DNA from: Candidatus Mycobacterium methanotrophicum | GTDB taxonomy: Bacteria > Actinomycetota > Actinomycetes > Mycobacteriales > Mycobacteriaceae | DNA length: 64,000 nucleotides | Direction: 5' to 3' | Assembly (NCBI RefSeq): GCF_023515995.1 | Contig: NZ_CP097320.1 | Coordinates: 2,666,001-2,730,000 of the forward strand | Position numbers and translations under genes: made by a program | The notes under the pieces: model-generated | The model's input: only the letters and a program-made list of their open reading frames with translations | Told to the model about the DNA's origin: nothing | Database searches by the model: none | Shown: one piece after another, positions 51,436 through 62,100 of the stretch | Layout: every line of letters starts with the position of its first letter | Position numbering within the stretch: position 1 is the stretch's first letter

Positions 51436-51454
51436 CCGGCACAGCCGGAATTTT
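51436..51454 (+). terminator. candidate intrinsic terminator of panB-CYTH/CHAD
   Basis: ccggc and gccgg form a 5-bp GC stem with an aca loop, followed directly by aatttt. This is a compact intrinsic terminator pattern, rare in mycobacteria. Confidence 0.5.
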
Positions 51455-51490
51455 GAGTCAAGTTTGACGTACTGGGTCAGATGGTTGGGC

Positions 51491-52557
51491 TTAAGCAGCG
51501 AATAATGGTGTGTTGCTGAGGTTTTCGAGAGCCTTATTGTAGGCGCGGGAAGCTGCCTGCAGAGGTGGCGCGCATGTGTGGTCGGTGAGGTGCGCCAAGC
51601 CGGTGGGCGGGAGTCGGTCGTGCACGCAGGTCAGGAAGTGGGCGGTGTGCAGGCCGTGGGATTTGAGTCGGCGCAGGTCATAGGTGATCTGCCCGGCGGT
51701 GACCGCACCGGGTGGCAGTCCGCGCAGCTCGCTGGTGAGCGCGCGCAGATCGGCGTTGGTGAAGCCGTTGGTGTGGCAGCCAAATGTTAGGAGCGCCTGC
51801 AGCAGGGCGTGGCTGCGGCGCTGGGCCAGCCGTAGTCCGGGGATGCGGGCGCCGGTGGCGGTGGTGATAGCCCCGGTGATGGCATCGAGCGCGGCGGCGC
51901 CGGTGATCGGGTCGTGGCCGAGTCGTTGGACGTGCAGCAGACGTCGGTTGGCGGAAAAGCCGATCTCCCGCAGCGCGGGCAGATTAGTCAGCCGTTTGCC
52001 GATCGAAAAGTCGGTGGCGTCATTGATCGTGGTTTCGGTGCGTAGCGCTCTCCCTTGTTTGTGGTACTGCGTGATTCGGGTGTGCTTGTAGTCCACATGC
52101 GGGCTGGGGGTCACGCCCTGGGTGATCACCCGGGTGCGAAACGGCCCCGGTGTCGCGCGGGGGCCGCGGCGGTGGATGCGTCGGTTAAAGACCAGGGCGA
52201 CCTGGTCGGGGCGGCCGATGCCGAGGTTGTCGCGGATGACGTGTTCGAAAAACATCCGGCCCGCCACGGGTTTGTCCAGCATCTGGGTCAAGGAGAATTC
52301 GGCCTGCAGGATCGAGAGCTCGTAGCGGTAGCCCGCGGCCCGGTCGCTCGCGGTGAACGGGTGCGGCGGGATGGCCAGCCGCTTGCGCAGCAGCGCGTCG
52401 ATCTGCTCTTCGCCGAGCCGATCGCAGATCGCCTGCGGCGCGGCGGGATCATCGACGGTGGCGAACCCGTTGTCTAGCGCGGTGAATCCGATGCCGGCCT
52501 TGGCCGCTTGGCGCTGGGCCCAATGGTCGCCGTTGATACACAGCTTGGCGTTGTAAG
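51491..52557 (-). pseudogene. unnamed protein family, 5'-truncated copy 2
   Basis: Reading leftwards from about 52557 the frame is open for some 355 residues, starting without a start codon at PYNAKLCINGDHW and ending at TPLFAA. An internal start (TTG/ATG region near 52291) would give 266 residues. Segments GIGFTALDNGFATVDDP, AAGYRYELSILQAEFSL and FFEHVIRDNLGIGRPDQV are strongly conserved with copy 1 where they overlap. The C-terminal part (TYDLRRLKSHGL) looks like a winged helix. The 5' end abuts a TnpB fragment, so the N-terminal part was cut away. I know the pattern as a common uncharacterised bacterial family, but cannot name a function. Confidence 0.65.
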
Positions 52558-52921
52558 GAAAACACTGGAGAACCCCCGTGTCCTAGACCCTTCGGGTAAC
52601 CCGGTCGGGGCACCGGTCACCATCGGTATCGACACCGCCGGTTTGCGGGCGTCGCGGCGAGATGGGCGGGTCCGGGCCGCGATCACCACGTTGCTCGACC
52701 TCGCCGTCCACCACCAGTGCGCCGCGATCGTGGTGGAAAACCTCGACTTCGCCGATGCTCGCTGCACGGGCCGTGAGACGTTGAGCCGAGGACGCCGCGG
52801 GAAGCGGCTGCGCCGCACTGTGGCCGGCATCCCCACACGGAAATTCAGGTCCCGGCTCACCTCGATGGCGTCACGCCGCGGTATCGCGGTGATCGGCGTG
52901 GACCCCGCCTACACCTATTGA
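52553..52921 (+). pseudogene. TnpB (IS605/IS607 type) fragment
   Basis: About 120 residues of the RuvC-like core of TnpB are readable: VTIGIDTAG, AAIVVENLDFADAR with the RuvC-II glutamate, RRTVAGIPTRKFR and GIAVIGVDPAYTY, after which a TGA ends the frame. The N-terminal half, the zinc finger and RuvC-III are missing. TnpB proteins are RNA-guided nucleases; this one cannot be functional. It lies between copy 2 of the unnamed family and the IS3 element. Confidence 0.7.
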
Positions 52922-53015
52922 CTGAACTAAGAGCAGCCCCCTGTGTGACAGGGTTAGGTGAGACAGCAGCAGTAGCCGATCATCGCTACAGGGCGAGACA
53001 GGATCACCATTCTCC

Positions 53016-53450
53016 GTGACTATGACGATCGCATCCCTGCAGGGGTGCGCCGATACTGACCAAGTGGACAGCACGCCGGATCCGGGTGCTCGGGCTCGGC
53101 GACGCACGTTCACCGCCGAGTACAAGGCCCGCATCCTCGACGAGTACGACGCCCTGCCGGCCGGCTCGTGCGAGCGTGGTGCGTTGCTGCGCCGCGAAGG
53201 CCTGTACAGCTCGCACATCGCCGAATGGCGCAAGGCCCGTGATGCCGGTGCCCGTGCCGGGCTGACGCCCAAGGGCAAGTCGAAACGCACCGCTGAGCAG
53301 GTGGAGCTGGACAAGCTGCGGCGGCGCACCAAGCAATTGCAGGCCGAGCTGGACCGGACCAAGCTAGCCCTGGAGATCACGGGAAAAGCACACGCGCTCT
53401 TGGAGATGCTCTGCGAGAGCGCGGATTTCGAGCCGAAGTCGAAGCCGTGA
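53016..53450 (+). CDS. IS3-family transposase OrfA
   Basis: A 144-residue protein with the IS3 OrfA pattern: an HTH region (RRTFTAEYKARILDEYDAL and CERGALLRREGLYSSHIAEW) followed by a leucine-zipper-like coiled coil (VELDKLRRRTKQLQAELDRTKLALEI). It binds the element ends. The stop overlaps the orfB GTG (GTGA), so translation is coupled by overlap, not by the usual -1 frameshift of IS3. ATG 53022 is an alternative start. Confidence 0.85.
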   Translation: MTMTIASLQGCADTDQVDSTPDPGARARRRTFTAEYKARILDEYDALPAGSCERGALLRREGLYSSHIAEWRKARDAGARAGLTPKGKSKRTAEQVELDKLRRRTKQLQAELDRTKLALEITGKAHALLEMLCESADFEPKSKP

Positions 53451-54457
53451 TCGGCGAGCACCTGCCCGCCCTGGAGTCGGCGACGTCCACCAAGCGGGCG
53501 TGTGAATTGCTGGGTGCATCACGGGCCACGCTCTATCGGCGCCGCAACCCAGCACCGCGGCCGGCGCCGCGGAGGCGGCCCGAGCCGCCGAACAAGCTCA
53601 CCGAGGCCGAACGCCAGCAGATCCTGACGGTGCTGCGATCGGCCGAGTACTGCGACCTGGCGCCGGCGCAGGTGTGGGCGCGCCTGCTCGACGACGGCAT
53701 CTACTTGTGCTCGATTCGCACCATGTACCGGCTTTTGGCCATTGCTGGGGAGAACCGGGAGCGGCGCCGTCAGCGCACCCACCCGGCGCGCAAGAAACCC
53801 GAGTTGATCGCCACCGCGCCGAACCAGGTTTGGTCGTGGGATATAACGAAACTGCAAGGGCCACAACGTGGTATCTTCTATCAGCTGTATGTGATCATCG
53901 ACATCTTCTCGCGCTACGTCGTCGGTTGGACCCTCGCTGCCAGCGAGACAGGCGAGCTGGCCAAGCAGTTCATCGACGACACCTTGGCCCACCACGGCAT
54001 CGAACCCGGTCAACTGGCTCTACATGCTGATCGCGGCACCTCGATGACCTCCAAGCCGGTCGCCCAACTGCTGATCGACCTGGGTGTGGACCGCAGCCAC
54101 AGCCGCCCGCACGTGTCCAACGACAACCCCTACTCGGAGGCCAATTTCAAGACCCTCAAGTACTGCCCGGCGTTCCCGGGCCGGTTCGGCTCGATCGAAG
54201 ACGCCCGCGCCTTCTGCAGCGCATTCTTCGATTACTACAACCATGAACATCGTCACAGCGGCGTCGCGCTACACACCGCGGCCTCGGTGCACTACGGCAC
54301 CGCAACCCAGGTACAGGCCCAACGCGCCGCCACACTCGACGCGGCTTATGCCGCCAACCCCGCCAGGTTCCGGCATCGCCGGCCCACCCCGCCGAAACTG
54401 CCCACCATCGCCTGGATCAACCAGCCAACCCCCGAAGCACTCATCAAATCCGCGTAA
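53447..54457 (+). CDS. IS3-family transposase OrfB
   Basis: The 336-residue catalytic protein has an N-terminal HTH_21 region (RTMYRLLAIAGENRERR) and an rve integrase core with the DDE residues in WSWDITKLQG, LHADRGTSMTS and NPYSEANFKTLKY. The C terminus (AWINQPTPEALIKSA) is complete and ends 24 bases before the right end of the element. All catalytic residues are present. Confidence 0.88.
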   Translation: MIGEHLPALESATSTKRACELLGASRATLYRRRNPAPRPAPRRRPEPPNKLTEAERQQILTVLRSAEYCDLAPAQVWARLLDDGIYLCSIRTMYRLLAIAGENRERRRQRTHPARKKPELIATAPNQVWSWDITKLQGPQRGIFYQLYVIIDIFSRYVVGWTLAASETGELAKQFIDDTLAHHGIEPGQLALHADRGTSMTSKPVAQLLIDLGVDRSHSRPHVSNDNPYSEANFKTLKYCPAFPGRFGSIEDARAFCSAFFDYYNHEHRHSGVALHTAASVHYGTATQVQAQRAATLDAAYAANPARFRHRRPTPPKLPTIAWINQPTPEALIKSA

Positions 54458-54497
54458 GAAACTGTCTCACCGGCCTTGACATGTTCCGGCCGGCTCA

Positions 54498-55109
54498 TCA
54501 ATCTCTGTGCGCGTCGGGATAAGGGTCGTTATGGTCGCTGCTCATGGCTGACGAAGAGGGCATCGGTGACCTCGGCTCGCTCGTGGTCCCTGCAGCTGGC
54601 AGCCTGGCCTCGTAGATCGTGGTGCGCGGGCAGTTCGGATAGTTGCATCCGGCTACCACAACGGTGTCGATGTTATGGGCCTGAAGGTGTCGCTCAAGGC
54701 GGGTGCCATAGAAGGCGCCCCAGCGAGGTTTGTAGAGGATGACGTCGTGCTCTCCGACGTGCTGCGCTTGTCCGGATAGCAGAAGGTCATCGTCGAACTC
54801 GACCACCGGGCCCGGTGTGAGGCCGGCGGCGAGCAGTCGCCCTGACGTGCCGGGCCGCAGCATCGGTATCGGGCCGCTGACGAGGTCCCTGCGTACGGGC
54901 TCGGCGTTACTTCCATCGGCTGAGTAGAGCCGCACGATGTGCACGATCGGGTGGCCGGCGTCGCGAAATGCGCGGCACAGCTGCGCGATTCGCGGTACAG
55001 CGGCCGAGGTGCCGGCGATTTCGAGGGCTCCCCCATCGAGGGTGTCGACCTGCACGTCGATGGTCAGCACCGCAGCCGACTCGAGGTGCGGCTCAATCCA
55101 CGACGACAT
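54498..55109 (-). pseudogene. isochorismatase-like cysteine hydrolase, 3' end disrupted
   Basis: The first about 165 residues are a good isochorismatase-family fold. They contain the catalytic aspartate in LTIDVQVD, the lysine in LYKPRWGAFYGT, and the cysteine in AGCNYPNCPRTTIYEA. After YEA the frame departs from the family. In another frame ASCRDH and VTDALF, expected next, can be read eight bases later, so an insertion (repeated GCCAG-CT text) has shifted the frame. The IS3 right end follows within about 20 bases, so the original C terminus is lost. The 203-residue frame may still be translated. Substrate unknown. Confidence 0.6.
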
Positions 55110-55187
55110 CTCGCCAGCTTACGAAACCGCATTGACGCCGTTTGAAAGAATGACAATCGATCGCTTGTTTCCGCAGCGCTACGGACA

Positions 55188-55564
55188 CACCAGCAGAACT
55201 GTTGCTGCTCAACAAGATCTGGGCGTTGCAGTCACTGCTGACCAACTACTTCTACCCCCAACAAAAGCTCGTCTCCAAGGTCCGTGTCGGGGCGAAAGTC
55301 TCCAAGAAGTACGACCGGGCGACCACCCCGTACCGCCGCGCCGAACGCCACGAAGCGGTCAGCGATGACGACAAGGCCGTCCTGGCCGACACCTACGCCG
55401 ACATCAACCCCGCCGCCGTGCAACGCCATATCCAGGCCCTGACAACCGAGCTCCTGACGATCACCACCGGCAAGGCCGGACCCAAGAGCAAGGCCCCTGT
55501 GAGCACGGCTCCTACGCGCGCATCCGCAGATGAGGCAACGACTCAGTCCTCGCGCGCATCTTGA
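55188..55564 (+). pseudogene. C-terminal relic of an rve-type transposase
   Basis: About 120 residues starting LLLLNKIWALQSLL and continuing TNYFYPQQKLVSK, KVSKKYDRATTPYRR and INPAAVQRHIQAL. This resembles the C-terminal end of a group of integrase-core (rve) transposases frequent in actinobacteria. The catalytic part is missing. The stretch 55565-55620 to the mbtH stop shows nothing recognisable. The family assignment is from memory and is moderate. Confidence 0.5.
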
Positions 55565-55620
55565 CGTGATTCAACAGGGTCGGCAGGCCGGCGGCGTCGC
55601 AGGTTAGCACTTTGATCCCT

Positions 55621-55836
55621 CTAGCGCGGGGTCATCGCCTCGCGCAGGCTCTTTGGCCGCATGTCGGTCCAGTTCTGTTCGACATATTCCAGACACTGGG
55701 CGCGGGGGGCTTCGCCGTAGACCTGCTGCCAGCCGGCCGGAATGTTGGCGAAGGTCGGCCATAGGCTGTGCTGGTCTTCGTTGTTGACCAGCACGACGAA
55801 GGTGCCGGCGTCATCATCGAAGGGATTGGCGCTCAT
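55621..55836 (-). CDS. MbtH-like protein
   Basis: A 71-residue MbtH-family protein, the small partner that activates and solubilises adenylation domains of NRPSs. The invariant residues are there: [22 protein letters not shown] and [12 protein letters not shown], including the three conserved tryptophans. GGAGGAGTAAGGAAGCG precedes its ATG, giving a strong ribosome-binding site. It lies 277 bases downstream of the NRPS gene on the same strand and surely serves it. Confidence 0.93.
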   Translation of the reverse strand: MSANPFDDDAGTFVVLVNNEDQHSLWPTFANIPAGWQQVYGEAPRAQCLEYVEQNWTDMRPKSLREAMTPR

Positions 55837-55904
55837 CGCTTCCTTACTCCTCCTGGAGGGTGATTGTTGCCCGCGGCCGTAGGCTTCGAATTGCCCAGGG
55901 ATGG

Positions 55905-56084
55905 CGGACCGCCGACATCTATAAACGCGCCCGCGCCTCCGGCAAAACTGTCCCCACGCGGTGCGGATCCTTGCCCGCGCCCTGGGTCCGCGTCATGTGG
56001 CGCTGCTGGCTCAACGGAACCCCCTACGACCCCACCCCGCACCGCGGCGCCCAACCGCACCTCAGCACCGCCGAAGCCGCCTGA
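55905..56084 (+). pseudogene. possible IS110-family transposase C-terminal fragment
   Basis: Antisense to the mbtH-NRPS direction, 60 codons read [17 protein letters not shown], then [20 protein letters not shown] and end at a TGA. The WxRVxWRCWxxxxPYDPxxH pattern resembles the C terminus of IS110/IS116/IS902 transposases. Nothing else of such an element is present. If right, an insertion once separated mbtH from the NRPS gene. Confidence 0.45.
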
Positions 56085-56113
56085 CTTCAACCCTAAGGTT
56101 GACACAGAGGGCG

Positions 56114-59100
56114 TCATGATGCCATTTCCCGTAGGGCTTCGGCCCAAAGTGCCTGCAGTGCAGCAAGGTCCGCGTCGTCGAGAATGTCGGGTAGCGCCCG
56201 CCACTGGGTGATTAGAACCAGCCGGTCCTCGACCGCCAGCAGGGTGGCCAGAATGCTCAGCTCGTGACGCACTGCCAGGCCGGGTTCGGGCACCGGTGGT
56301 AGCCCGGCCAGCAACTCACGGCCCAGCTGCAACCCGGCGTCGCCGGTGCCGAGGTCAGCGCGGCCCAGATAGTTCAGCAGCAGCTGCGGCCCGGCGAACC
56401 TGCGCAGCGCATGCGCGGTGTCGGCCCGCAGGTAGCGCAGCAGCCCGTAGTCGAGTCCGTTGCCGGGGATGCCTTCCAGCCGCTCTCCCACCCCACGCGG
56501 ATCGGCGGAGTCGATCCGCAGCGGGTAGATGGCGCTGAGCAGTCCCACCGTGTCGGTGGTATCGATTGTTTCGTCCGTGCCGTCGAAGAGGGCGTCGGCC
56601 CGGCCGTGGGTTTCTAGCGCCAGCAGCGGAGCCGGCGTGGGCTGGCCGCGGCGCTGCCGCCACTGGGTCACAGTTCGCGACGCCGCGCTGACTAGCAGGT
56701 GCATCAGCGGCAGGCCCGAATCTAGAAGCTGACTTGTGATGTCGGCGTCGGTGACCGCCGCTCGGACGATCAAATCACGGGCCCGGTCGCGGTCTGGGCG
56801 CACTCGCCGAGCCCCGAGATCTGGGTCGTCACCATCGAGTTGGGAGAGCCAAAACGGCGCGGTGTCCAGACGGCCGGCACGCTCGGTGAGCGCCCGCGCC
56901 CAGTGTCGAAGGCTGGTGTGCTCAACAACCGGCGCAGGTGTGTGGCCGGCGCGCAACGCGTGCAGGGCAGCGTCGAGTTCGCCCAGCACCACCCGCCACG
57001 ACGCCGGATCCATCGCCAAAACGTGGGCGGCCAGCACCAGGACACTCGGTCCGCTCGGGACTTGCAGCCACACCGCCGCCAGCAGCGCGCCGCGTTCGGG
57101 GTCGAGTCGCTGCAGAACTGCTTGGGCGTGCGCGGCGACCTCCTCCCCTAGATCGGCGGATACTTCGCTGACGGTGAGGAAATCGGTGGCCGGTGTCGGG
57201 AGCAAGCTCATGGTGGCCCGGTCCAGCTGGCAGCGAAGCACCTCGTGACCCTCGACGATGCTGGTCAGCGCGCTGCGCAGCTGTTCGCCGGTGATGCCGG
57301 CCGGCAGCCGGATCGCTTCGGTTTGGGCGAGTTTGCGGGGCTGACCGTATTCGTAGAGCCAGTGGGCGCCTGCCAGCAACGGGATCGGTCCGGTAGTGGC
57401 CGCCGCTTCGTGGGCGATGCTCGCGGTTTGGGCGTCGATCGCGGCGGCCAGTTCGCGGATGGTGCCACACTCCAGGATCAGCCGGGCCCGCAGGCCGATG
57501 CCCCGGCGACGGGCTGCCTGCACCACCGACAGGGCCGCGATGCTATCCAACCCGAGCTGCAGAAAATCCGTGGTCACGTCGACCTGCGTGCTATGCAGGA
57601 TTTCTGCAAGCAGCTCGGCCAGTGCGGATTCGGTCGGGGTCTCGGGTCGCGACCCCATCGCGGCAGCGGCATCGATAGCTGCTAGCGCGGTTTCGTCGAG
57701 CTTGCCGTTGGCGGTCAGCGGGATCTCGTCGACCACAACGATGCGCTGCGGAATCATGTAGCGCGGCAGCCGCGCGGTGAGCATGCCGCACAGCTCGGCC
57801 GCTGTGGGTGCCGCGCCGTTCGCGGCCACACATGCGACCAGCCGTGGAGCACCGTGTTGCTGGCGGGCTAGGACGTGGGCATGCCGCACCGCGGGATGCG
57901 ACTCCAGGGCGGCGGCGATCTCGCCGGGTTCGACGCGGTAGCCGCGGATCTTCATTTGCGCATCGGCGCGGCCCAGGTACTGCAGCGAGCCTTCTGGCTG
58001 GCGTCGCACAACATCGCCGGTGCGATACATCCGCTCGCCGGTCGCGAACGGGTCGGCGAGGAATCGAGTACACGTTTCATCGGGGCGGCCGAGGTAGCCG
58101 CGCGCCAGCTGTGCCCCGGCCAAATACAGCTCTCCGGTCGCCCCGTAGGGCACTGGACGCAGCGCCGAATCCAGCACATAGCCGCGAGTGTGCCGGGTCG
58201 GGCGCCCGATCGTCGGCTCGTCGTGCTCGGCGATGGCGGAGACGACCGCTTCCACGGTGGTCTCGGTGGGGCCGTAGCAGTTGTAGGCCGCCATCGAAGT
58301 ACGGTCGCACTCGGCGCGGATCGCTTTCCACGTCGGCACGCCGATCGCTTCCCCACCCAGCGCCAGCACCGTCAACGGCGCGGTCGTGAGCAAACCAAAA
58401 GCTCTCAGTTGGGCGAACATTGACGGGGTCGTGTCGATCATGTCGATGTGGTGTTTGACGACGGTGTGCACCAGCGCTTCAGCGTCGCGCTGGGTGTGCT
58501 GATCGATGACGTGCACCCCATGACCATCAAGCAGCGCAACCAACGGCTGCCAGGCAGCGTCGAACGCGAACGACCACGCATGCGCGATGCGTAGCGGGCG
58601 ACCCAACCGTGCTGCGGCGGGCCGCAGCACGGTGTCGATGTGGTCGTCAGCGTAGGTGCTTAGCGCGACGTGAGTTCCGATGACACCCTTGGGTTCTCCG
58701 GTGGTGCCGGAGGTGAAGACTATGTAGGCGGCCTGCCGAGGATCCACGTCGACCGGCTGGAAGTGGTCGGGCCGCTGCTGGTCGGCGGTGGCCAGCATAG
58801 CGTCGTTGACGACTATGCTCGCGCCGGTCTGGCGCAGAATCGACTCCACCCTATCCGCGGGCATCCCGGGCTCCAGCGGCACGCATACGGCGCCGGCCAT
58901 AAGCACTGCGAGCATCGCGACGACATACTGTGGACCACGGGAAAGCGCTATCGCTATCGGGGTTTCGGGCCCTGCTCCGTAGACCCTGAGCAGCGCCGCC
59001 AACCGGTTAGCCGCGGCGTCGAGCTCGGCATAGTCCATCGTGCCGGCCTCCCAGCTCAGAGCGACGGCGTCAGGGTGGGCTTCGGCGACCGCGGCGAACC

Positions 59101-62100
59101 TCGTGTGGACGCCGGCTGCCGGTGGGAAGCGCACCGGCAGCGTACCGGCGGCACGGTGCGGCGACGCCTCGTCGTCGAGCAACACGCTGACTTCGCGCAG
59201 CGGCCGATCCCACATCGACAGCAGCCGCTGCGCGGTGGCCAGCACCCGGCGGCCGAGCATCGCGCCGGTCGTCGCGCCCAGCGCACCGTCGATCACCTCG
59301 ACCATCATGACCAGCCCCGCGTCGGCCATGTGAGGGGCCAGCGTGACCGGGAAATGTGACACGCTCTTCAACCCGGCGGGCCGGAACGTCACACCGCCAG
59401 CGCTGAATTCACCACGCTCGACCAGTCCCGCGGTTGGGAAGTTCTCGTAGACCAGCAAGGTGTCGAACATCTCACCGACGCCGCCGAGTGCGCGCAGTTT
59501 CGCGTGGCTGACGTAGCTGTGTTCTCGAAGCATCGCCGCATTCCGTTGGAGCGCAAGACATTGCGCACCGGTAACACCGTCGTCCTCGAGGCGTACCCGC
59601 AACGGCACGGTATTGATGAACAGCCCGATCATAGTTTCGACGCCGGCCAGCTCGGCCGGCCGGCCCGACACGGTAACCCCGAACACCACATCGCTGCGGC
59701 CGGTCAACCGCGACAGCACCAGGGCCCAGGCCATCTGCATCGAAGTGTTGACGGTGATCCCGCGCGCGCGGGCGCCCTCAACTAGGCGTGTGGTGACCTG
59801 TCGGTCGCTGCGCAGTTCGGTGCTCCGCGGCAGTGCAGCACCAGGCGCTTCAGCCGCCAGCGCCGCCGACAACAACGTCGGGCCTGGCATGCCGGCCAGA
59901 TGTTCGCGCCAAACCCGTTCGCTGGCACATTGGTCGCGGCCGGCCAACCAGCCGATATAATCTCGGTACGGCCGCGGCGATGCGGGCAGCGCGTCAACCC
60001 TGCCGGCCGCCGCGTACAGGGTGATCAGATCCCTGGCGAACACTGGCAGCGACCAGCCGTCGATCACGATGTGATGGGCGGTGACCACAAACCGCCATCG
60101 GGCATCAGGCAATTCGATAAGCAAAAAACGGATCGCCGGTGCACGCTCGAAATCAAAAAGCCGACTGCGTTCTTCGGCCTCCAGCGCTTCGACATCCGGG
60201 AAGTCGGCGGTGATGTGTCGCCACGGCACCTCGACACGCGACGGCACGATCTGCACCGGGCGCGCGATGTCGCGGCTGACGAAACTAGCCCGTAGGTTGG
60301 GGTGGCGCACCAACATCGTTGCCGCGCAATCTTTGAGCAGCTCGACATCAAGTGGACCGGCGATGTCGGCGGCCATCCCAATCAGGTACGGATCCTCGAC
60401 CAGCCCGTCGTCGGGAAAATCGCCCATCCCAGAAAGCACAGTCAGCGAATACAGCCCCTCCTGCAAAGGACTGAGTGCCATCACATCCTCGATACCTGGT
60501 GGTGCAACGGTTTCGGTGGCGGTGAAGGTTTGCCTCGCTCCGATGGCCCCGGCTTCTCCTCGGGCTGCTCCACGGCCCGCATCGTCGCCCGGGCGTGACA
60601 GCCAGGATGCGGTCACCGCGGCCAGATCCTCGGCCGACAGCCCCGAGGTGCTCATCGGCGCGTGTCGGGTATCTGGCTCGGCAGGTATGTCGGTGTCTGT
60701 TGCGCTCGCCGATTCCACCGCGGCGGCTAGCAGCTGCACGGTCCGATGCTCGAACACCATCCGCGGGCTGACCGCAAGTCCGGCCGCACGCGCCTGCGCC
60801 GCCAGCTGAACGGAGAGGATGCTGTCACCGCCGAGGGCGAAGAACGAGTCGTCGGCTCCTACCCGGGCGTGGCCGAGCAGCCCGGAAAACAGCTCGGCGA
60901 TGCGGCGCTCGGTGGCTGTTGTCGGCTCGCGGTATTCGGCTGCCGCAGCCGCGATCTGCGGCTGCGGCAGGGCATCGCGGTTGATCTTGCCGTGCGCGGT
61001 GATCGGGATCTCATCGAGCACCACATAGGCGGCCGGCGTCATGTAGTCCGGCAGCGCCGCGGCCACCCGCGCTCGGATCCGGTCGACATCGACGCTGGCC
61101 CGGCCACCACCTGCGGCCGGGGTCAGGTAACCCACCAGCCGCTTGCCCAGCTGCGGCAGGTCAGCGGCCACCACGACGACTTGTCCGACGCCGGGGTCGA
61201 CCGAAATCGCGGTGGCGACCTCGCCGAGTTCGATTCGGAAACCGCGGATCTTCACTTGCCCGTCGGCGCGTCCGACGAATTCGATATCCCCGTCAGCATT
61301 GCGCCGCGCCAAGTCACCGGAGCGGTACAACCGCCCGCCCGACGTGAACGGGTCGGCGACAAAGCGCTCCGCGGTCAAACCCGGTCTGCGGTGGTAACCG
61401 CGGGCCACATGTGTTCCACCGATGTAGATTTCGCCTATCACTCCGACCGGCACCGGTTGCAACGCGTCGTCGAGCAGATGCACTCGCGTGTTGATCTTGG
61501 GTCGGCCGATCGGCACGGTCCGAGTGCCCTGGGCGCCCTCGACCTGGTAGCTGGTGGCATTGATGATGGTTTCGGTGGGGCCGTAGAAGTTGTACAGCGA
61601 CGCGTCGAAAGTGGCGTGGAACTTATCGGCGATCTCACCCGTCAGCGGCTCCCCGCCGATCGGAACCCGCCGCAGGGTGCGCCACTGGTTGACGCCGGGG
61701 AGCGACAGAAACAGCCCGAGCAGCGATGGCACGAAATGCATCGAGGTGATGCCTTCACGGTGCAAGAGGTCGGTCAGATAGCCGATGTCGCGTAATCCAT
61801 CCGGCCGCGGAATCACCAGCCGCGCCCCGCAAATCAGGGTGCCGAAGATCTCGGCGATGGAAACGTCGAAGCCCGGAGAGGCCAACTGCAACAGTCGATC
61901 GGTCTCATCGACTTGGTATTCGTTACCGAACCAGACGAAGTACTCGGCGACCGGCGCATGCGGCACTGCCACGCCCTTGGGCAACCCGGTCGACCCGGAG
62001 GTGTAGATCAAGTAGGCCGTGTTGCTCGGCCGCAGCCCGCGAACCAGCTCACCGACACCCGGGTCGCTGTTCGAATACTGCTGTAAGCAGGTGACCGGTT

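Larger units (their letters stand above)
52944..54481 (+). mobile_element. IS3-family insertion sequence
   Basis: An element of about 1.54 kb with two transposase genes. Related ends are seen: tgtgacagggttaggtgaga at the left and, in reverse complement, tgtcaaggccggtgagacag at the right. They share ggtgagacag exactly. The element appears complete, and both genes are open, so it could still be mobile. Its right end lies next to the 3' end of the cysteine hydrolase gene. I could not define a target duplication with confidence. Confidence 0.75.

Noticed and set aside
55833..56204. Gly/Pro-rich minus-strand frame between NRPS and mbtH as a gene
   Set aside because: Overlaps the NRPS 3' end, has no family resemblance, and the opposite strand has a transposase-like pattern instead.
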